From Mycetocola zhujimingii (lineage in GTDB: Bacteria; Actinomycetota; Actinomycetes; Actinomycetales; Microbacteriaceae): a stretch of 64,000 nt of DNA. Under the pieces are notes generated by a model. That model saw only the letters and a list, made by a program, of their open reading frames with translations, made no database searches and was not told the DNA's origin. The stretch spans positions 2,976,001 through 3,040,000 of the forward strand of contig NZ_CP026949.1 of the NCBI RefSeq assembly GCF_003065425.1, given 5' to 3'. The position numbers were made by a program, and so were the translations under genes. Shown one piece after another: positions 58,756-64,000 of the stretch; the stretch's first letter is position 1, and the number at the start of each line of letters is the position of its first letter.

Positions 58756-60351
58756 ATGAGTTTTTCGAAGAAAGCCGGGGTCGGTGCCGCGGCGCTCGTC
58801 CTCGCTGTGACCGGTTGTTCGACCGCCGCGACGGATGCCGGAACCGACGGGGACGACACGATTGTCGTCGCCATCGCCGAACCCGACCACCTGACCCCCG
58901 GAAACCACTACTCGTCTTACGAGGTTCTGGTGACGGTCTTCAGCCCCCTCATGTCGATCGAGGACGACGGCACGCTTGAGCCGCTCCAGGCCGAATCTGT
59001 CGAATCGGATGACGCCGTCACCTGGACGGTCACCCTTCGCGACGGTTGGACCTTCCATAACGGCGAGCCTGTCACGGCCCAGTCGTACGTCGACGCCTGG
59101 AACTACGCGGCGTACGAGCCGAACGCCTGGGTCAACGCCGGCCAGCTCCGTAACATCGTCGGCTACCCCGAACTGAGCCCTGGCGACGGCAGCGAGCCGA
59201 CAGCCACCGAACTGAGCGGGCTGAACGTCGTCGACGAGACGACCTTCACCATCGAACTCAAGACCGCCGACCGCCAGTTCCCCTCCCAGCTCACCGCTGG
59301 CCAGACCGGTCTCTATCCGATGCCGGAGGAGGCCTTCGAGGACCTCGAGGCGTACGACCGCCACCCGATTGGCAACGGCCCGTTCCAGCTCACCGGAGCG
59401 TGGGAATCCAACAAGGACATCGTCGTCGAGGCGTTCGAGGAGTACGAAGGCCCCGAACCGACCATCGACGGCGTCACCTTCCGGCCGTACCTCGACACGG
59501 CAGTCGCATACACCGATGCCCTCGCGGGTGAGGTCGACATTGCCGCCGTCCCGGCAAACAAGGTCGCGGTCGCCGAGAGCGACTTCGGTGACAGGTTCCA
59601 CGCCCTCGATGCACCTGGCGTCGATTTCCTCGCCTTCCCCGGCACCGACGCTCGCTTCGATGACGTCCGAGTGCGCCAGGCCATCTCGATGGCCATCGAC
59701 CGCGACGCCGTCAACGAGGCCATCTACGGTGGAACCCAGATCCCGTCAACGTCACTGACCTCACCGACCATGCCGGGAGACCCCGAGGGGATCTGTGGCG
59801 AGTTCTGCGAGTTCGACCCGGATGCCGCGAAGGCACTCCTCGCTGAGGCTGGCGGTTTCGAGGGAACCATGGAGATCGCCTTCGTCGGCGGCTGGGGCCA
59901 GGAAGACCTTTTCGAGGCCTACGCCAACCAGATCCGCCAGAACCTTGGCATTGAAGACGTCGTCGCAGCACCGTCGACCGACTTCGCCGAGTTCACCGCT
60001 CGCGTCGAGTCCGGCGACATCAAGGGAATGGCCCGCGGACGCTGGGGGGCTCTCTACCCCAGCCAGCAGGACACCCTGCACGCGGTCTACACAGCGGCCG
60101 GCGACGGCAACTTCGCCACCGGCGGTTACTCCAACCCCGAGGTCGACGCGCTGCTCGCCGAAGCGGACTCCGCCGAGACGCTCGAGGAATCGTATGCAGG
60201 TTACGAGGAAGCACAGGCCCGTATCCTTGAGGACTTCCCGGTCATTCCGACCTTCGGAAACCGCTACATGTACGCGACGAGCGAGAAGATCGCCGACCTG
60301 CACTCCGTCGCAGGCAGCGTTCTGATGAGCCGCGTCGAACTCGCGGAATAG
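58756..60351 (+). CDS. Peptide/nickel-type ABC substrate-binding lipoprotein
   Basis: A 531-residue family 5 binding protein. Lipobox ALVLAVTGC, then the family body: VFSPLMSIEDDGTLEPLQAESVES, TVTLRDGWTFHNGEPVTAQSYVDAWNYAA, TFTIELKTADRQFPS, VRVRQAISMAIDRDAVNEAIYGG. It binds peptides or similar ligands for the permeases at 61800 and 62725. AGGAG lies eight bases before ATG 58756. The transcript probably starts near 58609, giving a 150-base leader. Confidence 0.9.
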   Translation: MSFSKKAGVGAAALVLAVTGCSTAATDAGTDGDDTIVVAIAEPDHLTPGNHYSSYEVLVTVFSPLMSIEDDGTLEPLQAESVESDDAVTWTVTLRDGWTFHNGEPVTAQSYVDAWNYAAYEPNAWVNAGQLRNIVGYPELSPGDGSEPTATELSGLNVVDETTFTIELKTADRQFPSQLTAGQTGLYPMPEEAFEDLEAYDRHPIGNGPFQLTGAWESNKDIVVEAFEEYEGPEPTIDGVTFRPYLDTAVAYTDALAGEVDIAAVPANKVAVAESDFGDRFHALDAPGVDFLAFPGTDARFDDVRVRQAISMAIDRDAVNEAIYGGTQIPSTSLTSPTMPGDPEGICGEFCEFDPDAAKALLAEAGGFEGTMEIAFVGGWGQEDLFEAYANQIRQNLGIEDVVAAPSTDFAEFTARVESGDIKGMARGRWGALYPSQQDTLHAVYTAAGDGNFATGGYSNPEVDALLAEADSAETLEESYAGYEEAQARILEDFPVIPTFGNRYMYATSEKIADLHSVAGSVLMSRVELAE

Positions 60352-60396
60352 ATTCACGACCCACCACCTGCACCGAAATCAAGGGAACACCAACCA

Positions 60397-61803
60397 GTGG
60401 AAACATCTGCGACCCTCGGTCGCGAGAACCAGGTCGGCTCGCCGGAGAACATCCTCCGGCGGGCCGGCTCGGTCCCCGAGTACACCACCTTTCCGCCCAT
60501 GGACGAGCTCACCGCTCGGTTCGAGAAGCTCCGCGGCGAACACCCGCAGCTGATCTCTGTGCAACGGATCGGTGCCAGCCGGCTGGGCGACGCCCTCGAG
60601 ATGTACTCGATCGGCGATGGGCCGCTGTCGCACCTCGTCGTTGGCGGTGTGCATCCGAACGAACCGATCGGGGCGTGGACCGCTCTTCACCTGCTCGAGC
60701 AACTCGCTACCGACGACGACCTCCGCACCGGACTCGGCGCCCGCTGGAACATCGTCCCGTGCATCGACCCCGACGGCACCCGTCTCAACGAGGGCTGGTT
60801 CGCCAACCCCGGCGACCGCGGCAGTTACGCCAGGGCGTTTTACCGCCCGGCCCCGAACGAGCAGGTTGAGTGGACCTTCCCGTTCAGCTACAAGAAGGCG
60901 TACTTCGACGCCATGATGCCCGAGACCCAGGCGCTGGCCAGGGCGATCGACCTCACCAAGCCCGACCTCTATGTCGCGCTGCACAACGCTGAGATGGGCG
61001 GCGTCTACTACTACCTCACCCGCGACGTTCCGGAGCTGTACGACCTGCTCGCCGCGGTGCCCGAGAGCCTCGGCCTTCCGCTCGACAAGGGTGAACCAGA
61101 GGGCGGCCACCTCAAGGAACTGGCCCAGGCGATCTTCATCACGGGCAGCCTCGAGGAGGTCTACGACTGGGTCGAATCCCTCGGCGGCGATCCCTTCCCG
61201 CCCGGCTCCGGCGGCAACGCGTCGAGCGACTACGCCCTCAGGTACGGCACCCTGTCGCTGATCGCCGAGCTTCCGTATTGGAAACACCCGGATGCCGACA
61301 ACACGGCGCCCACCGACGAGAGCTACTCGGCGCTGCTCGCCCGCACCGGAGCAGTGTTCCTCGACTTCGGCACCGAGCTCATCGAGCTGCTCGCCGAGGC
61401 CGAGCCCCTGCTCACCATCGACACTCCTTTCCTCCGCGGCTCCCGGGCGTTCGTGCCGATGATGAAGGCCACCGGCGAGTCCAACATCGCGAGGTCGCGC
61501 CAGCCGGAGGCCCAGCGACCGGCGACGGTGGCCGAGCGGTTCGGCTGTGAAGACCTCGTCCACATGTTCCGGCTGCGTTTCGGTGGGATGCTGCTGCGCG
61601 CGTTTGAGGCGGAGGTGAACGCCGGCACCGCACCGGCGGAACTCCGTCGAATCACCGAACGGATGCTGTCGCTCTACACCGGATGGCAGCGTGAGGCCGC
61701 AGACGACGACAACGCGGAGGTCATCCCGATCTCGTCGCTCGTCGGCGTTCAGTACGGGGCTATTCTCGCCGGGGCCGCCTACTTCGCCGGCACCCTGACA
61801 TGA
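60397..61803 (+). CDS. M14 family zinc carboxypeptidase
   Basis: A 468-residue M14-fold peptidase. GGVHPNEPIGAW carries the zinc His and Glu pair, YVALHNAEMGG the second zinc His, and IAELPYWKHPDAD and later helices complete the fold. No signal peptide is present, so it should act on imported peptides in the cytoplasm, in keeping with its place between the binding protein and the permeases. GTG 60397 starts after AAGGGAA; its end overlaps the next gene by four bases. Confidence 0.82.
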   Translation: METSATLGRENQVGSPENILRRAGSVPEYTTFPPMDELTARFEKLRGEHPQLISVQRIGASRLGDALEMYSIGDGPLSHLVVGGVHPNEPIGAWTALHLLEQLATDDDLRTGLGARWNIVPCIDPDGTRLNEGWFANPGDRGSYARAFYRPAPNEQVEWTFPFSYKKAYFDAMMPETQALARAIDLTKPDLYVALHNAEMGGVYYYLTRDVPELYDLLAAVPESLGLPLDKGEPEGGHLKELAQAIFITGSLEEVYDWVESLGGDPFPPGSGGNASSDYALRYGTLSLIAELPYWKHPDADNTAPTDESYSALLARTGAVFLDFGTELIELLAEAEPLLTIDTPFLRGSRAFVPMMKATGESNIARSRQPEAQRPATVAERFGCEDLVHMFRLRFGGMLLRAFEAEVNAGTAPAELRRITERMLSLYTGWQREAADDDNAEVIPISSLVGVQYGAILAGAAYFAGTLT

Positions 61804-62735
61804 GATTCGGGCTCTCGGCGCTGCAAAGGGTCGGTGGCCTCGCCATCGTCTTCTTTGGGGTGACGTTCATCATCTACTACTCGGTGTTCGCCCTGCCGGG
61901 AGATCCCATCCGCGCGCTGGCCGGCGACAAGGCGCTCTCCGACGGCATCATCCAGACGCTGCGCGCCAAGTACAACCTGGACGCATCGCTGTGGGAGCAG
62001 TACACGAGCTACATCGGCGGCCTGCTTCGCGGCGACTTCGGCATCGACTTCCGTGGTCGCCCCGTCGGCGAGCAGATGGCCGCACGCTGGCCGGTCACCA
62101 TCACCCTCGCCCTCACCGCATGGGCACTCGAGGTTTTCATCGGACTCGGGATCGGCGTCGTCGCCGCCCTCAAGAAGGGCACCTGGATCGACAAGGGGCT
62201 CCTCGCCGGCACCGTGATCGCGAGCTGCATCCCGGTCTTCGTTCTCGGCGCTGTCGCCCAGCTGATCTTCGGTGTGCGGCTCGACCTCCTGCCCGTCGCC
62301 GGTGTCTCCGCGGGCTGGCCGGTGTCGTACATCCTGCCCGCCGCCGTCATCGCGATCTTCGGCCTCTCCGCCGTCTCGCGGCTCATGCGTGGTTCGATGC
62401 TCGAGAACCTGGGTGCAGACTACGTGCGCACCGCCCGCGCGAAGGGCCTCAGCGAGGGCCGGATCGTCGGCGTGCACGTCATGCGCAACTCGCTCATCCC
62501 GGCGTCGACCTACCTGGCCACCGACCTGGGCTTCCTCCTCGGAGGAACGGTCATCATCGAGGGCATCTTCAACCTCCCCGGTGTCGGAAACCTCTTGTTC
62601 TCAGCGATCCGCATCCACGAGGGCCCGACGATCGTCGGCATCTCGACGGCGCTCATCCTGATTTTCCTCGTCACATCGCTTCTCGTCGACGCGCTCCACG
62701 CCGTCCTGGATCCGAGGGTTCGCTATGGCCGATAA
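61800..62735 (+). CDS. ABC transporter permease, DppB type
   Basis: A 311-residue permease with six membrane helices. GVTFIIYYSVFALPGDPIRALAGD is the classic DppB/OppB opening, and the EAA region YVRTARAKGLSEGRIVGVHVMRNSLIP is intact. It pairs with the DppC-type gene at 62725, which overlaps it by 11 bases. ATG 61800 overlaps the M14 stop (ATGA). Confidence 0.92.
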   Translation: MRFGLSALQRVGGLAIVFFGVTFIIYYSVFALPGDPIRALAGDKALSDGIIQTLRAKYNLDASLWEQYTSYIGGLLRGDFGIDFRGRPVGEQMAARWPVTITLALTAWALEVFIGLGIGVVAALKKGTWIDKGLLAGTVIASCIPVFVLGAVAQLIFGVRLDLLPVAGVSAGWPVSYILPAAVIAIFGLSAVSRLMRGSMLENLGADYVRTARAKGLSEGRIVGVHVMRNSLIPASTYLATDLGFLLGGTVIIEGIFNLPGVGNLLFSAIRIHEGPTIVGISTALILIFLVTSLLVDALHAVLDPRVRYGR

Positions 62736-63612
62736 TCTCCTCCAGCGCCCGGCTGCGGCCCCGTCCTCCCGATCGGCGGGCAAGCGGGTGCTCAGGCAAC
62801 CCGGATTCTTCATCCCGGCCGGGGTGCTTCTCGTGCTCCTCGCCATGTCGCTGTTTCCTGCCCTCTTCGCCGGGCTCTTCGGAAACGGGGATCCCCGCGC
62901 GTGCAATCTCAGTAACAGCGCGCAGGCGCCCAGCGCCGGGCATCCGTTCGGTCTTGACCTCCAGGGCTGCGACATCTGGGCCAACGTCATCTACGGAACC
63001 CAGACCTCCATCTCGGTCGGTGTGCTCTCCACAGTGGCGTCTGTGCTCGTCGCCATCACCCTCGGAACGATCGCTGGGCTCTACGGCGGCTGGGCCGACT
63101 GGCTGATCTCGCGGCTCACCGAGGTCTTCCTTGGCTTCCCGTTCCTGCTCGCCGCGATCATCGTTCTCGCGGGGGTTGGCGAGCGCACCGTCCTCACGGT
63201 GAGCATGGTGCTCGCGGTCTTCGGCTGGCCGACCATGGCGAGGCTCGTACGCTCGAGCGTGAAGTCGATTCGATCGAGTGAGTACGTGCTCGCCGCACGC
63301 ACGATGGGACTCAGCCAGGCCCGCATCATCCTGCGGTACATCCTGCCCAACGCGCTCTCCCCGGTCCTCATCCTGGCGACCATCGCGATCGGCGCCGTCA
63401 TCGTCGCCGAAAGCTCGCTGACCTATCTTGGTATCGGCCTCGAACCGCCGGTGATCTCGTGGGGTCTGCAGATCGCGGCCGGCTCCCGCGCGTACCAGAC
63501 GGCGACGCATATTCTCATCTTCCCGTCCGTCTTCCTCGCGGTCACCGTGCTCAGCGTTATCGTTCTCGGTGACACCCTGCGTTCCGCGTTCGATCCCAAG
63601 CGGCAGCAGTGA
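62725..63612 (+). CDS. ABC transporter permease, DppC type
   Basis: A 295-residue permease. After a basic N-terminus come a first helix, a loop with HPFGLDLQGCDIWANVIYGTQTSISVG and the EAA region EYVLAARTMGLSQARIILRYILPNALSP. It forms the second half of the peptide permease. No ATPase gene is seen in the window, so it must lie beyond 64000 or elsewhere. Confidence 0.92.
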   Translation: MADNLLQRPAAAPSSRSAGKRVLRQPGFFIPAGVLLVLLAMSLFPALFAGLFGNGDPRACNLSNSAQAPSAGHPFGLDLQGCDIWANVIYGTQTSISVGVLSTVASVLVAITLGTIAGLYGGWADWLISRLTEVFLGFPFLLAAIIVLAGVGERTVLTVSMVLAVFGWPTMARLVRSSVKSIRSSEYVLAARTMGLSQARIILRYILPNALSPVLILATIAIGAVIVAESSLTYLGIGLEPPVISWGLQIAAGSRAYQTATHILIFPSVFLAVTVLSVIVLGDTLRSAFDPKRQQ

Positions 63613-63638
63613 CACCGGCGTCGACGAAAGGACACACT

Positions 63639-64000
63639 GTGACCGACACCCCGGATGCGGACAAGGCGGATGCCGCGACGGCGTCAGGCGCTGACGCTGA
63701 CGAACGTGAGATGGCGCGTCGCCAGTTCGCCGAAGACCTCAGCATCATCTGGGAGGGCGCAGGCACCAACCGCATGGACGGGCGCGTTCTCGGGTACCTG
63801 ATGATCATGGACCGGCCGTACATCTCATCAGCGGATCTCGCCGCCGCACTGCACGCCAGCGCAGGTGCCGTATCGATGGCGACCCGGCGGCTGCTCGATA
63901 CCAACTTCATCCGGCGACACTCGGTGCCCGGCGATCGCAGCCACTACTTCCGTGCCGAAGAAGACCCGTGGGGCAGCTTCCTCGCGACGGAGAAGAATCA
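63639..64000 (+). CDS. GbsR/MarR-type regulator (cut by the window end)
   Basis: GTG 63639 is preceded by AAAGGA. The first 25 residues are Ala/Asp-rich; then REMARRQFAEDLSIIWEGAGTNRMDGRVLGYLMIMDRPYISSADLAAALHASAGAVSMATRRLLDTNFIRRHSVPGDRSHYFRAEE shows a GbsR-type winged helix with the G-x-x-R-x-x-G-R-V-L-G signature. It is 26 bases after the permease, so it belongs to the same operon, and is the likely ligand of the 58572 site. The frame is open to the window edge. Confidence 0.82.
   Translation, partial: MTDTPDADKADAATASGADADEREMARRQFAEDLSIIWEGAGTNRMDGRVLGYLMIMDRPYISSADLAAALHASAGAVSMATRRLLDTNFIRRHSVPGDRSHYFRAEEDPWGSFLATEKN

Noticed and set aside
58294-59601. Long minus-strand frame over the amidohydrolase and binding-protein genes
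   Set aside because: It is the mirror of two genes with clear motifs, and its translation is Arg/Gly/Val-rich low complexity.
60379-61563. Long minus-strand frame over the M14 gene
   Set aside because: It is antisense to the peptidase and shows no family pattern.

Overview
The window comes from a high-GC Gram-positive actinobacterium, most probably a member of the Microbacteriaceae. The signs are strong G/C at third codon positions, many genes that appear to start directly at the transcript end (a TANNNT-like -10 box six or seven bases before ATG/GTG), AfsR/SARP-type and FadR/GntR regulators, a MshA/MshB-like gene pair pointing to mycothiol chemistry, and a recurrent CGGATGCC octamer. No species can be named from the sequence.

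Region 1, bases 1-5217, is a visibly lower-GC defence segment. It holds a small mobile-element-like protein, a DNA methyltransferase with a TSPPYW motif, and, converging on it, a tightly coupled operon of an uncharacterised 205-residue protein, an McrB-like AAA+ GTPase without a DNA-recognition domain, and an McrC-like nuclease subunit. This looks like a modification-linked McrBC system with split subunits and is the best candidate for an undescribed system. The segment abuts a truncated, frameshifted epoxide hydrolase remnant (about 5218-5820), which may mark the insertion edge.

Region 2, bases 5898-21586, is all on the minus strand. After a lipase-like membrane protein (5898-7736) comes a catabolic cluster of 13 genes (7919-21578): a FadR-type regulator, two SDR dehydrogenases, a DUF1537 four-carbon acid sugar kinase, a NitT/TauT-type ABC importer, a MaoC hydratase, an enoyl-CoA hydratase, a family I and a family III CoA-transferase, a DUF993 TIM-barrel protein and an MFS transporter. 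Matching palindromes (GACATC-N-GATGTC) lie before the first structural gene and at the regulator's own start, so the cluster looks like one regulon for an unidentified acid.

Region 3, bases 21824-47027, is chromosomal housekeeping and accessory material: a NYN-LOTUS RNA-binding nuclease, an unusual tRNA with a CAU anticodon, a class A beta-lactamase-like lipoprotein, a family of DUF4190-type membrane proteins (21824, 24497, 26451, 32475, 33138), a CDF metal exporter, an Ohr peroxidase, transporters, a NERD-domain protein, an AfsR-like regulator, a hydrolase/TetR pair with a clear operator, a quinone oxidoreductase and a P-type cation ATPase.

Region 4, bases 47178-58532, has a PadR/HAAS membrane-signalling pair, an LLM flavin oxidoreductase behind a perfect 18-bp palindrome, a MarR/SDR operon, a thioredoxin-reductase-like enzyme, and the MshA-like/MshB-like pair followed by a PaiB-like protein and an amidohydrolase. 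Its intergenic gaps carry five copies of a dispersed hairpin repeat built around CTGCAGCGC.

Region 5, bases 58533-64000, is a peptide-uptake operon: binding lipoprotein, M14 carboxypeptidase, two Dpp/Opp-type permeases, and the start of a GbsR/MarR-type regulator cut by the window end. An AT-rich control region at 58572-58608 with TTTCA/TGAAA arms is its probable operator.
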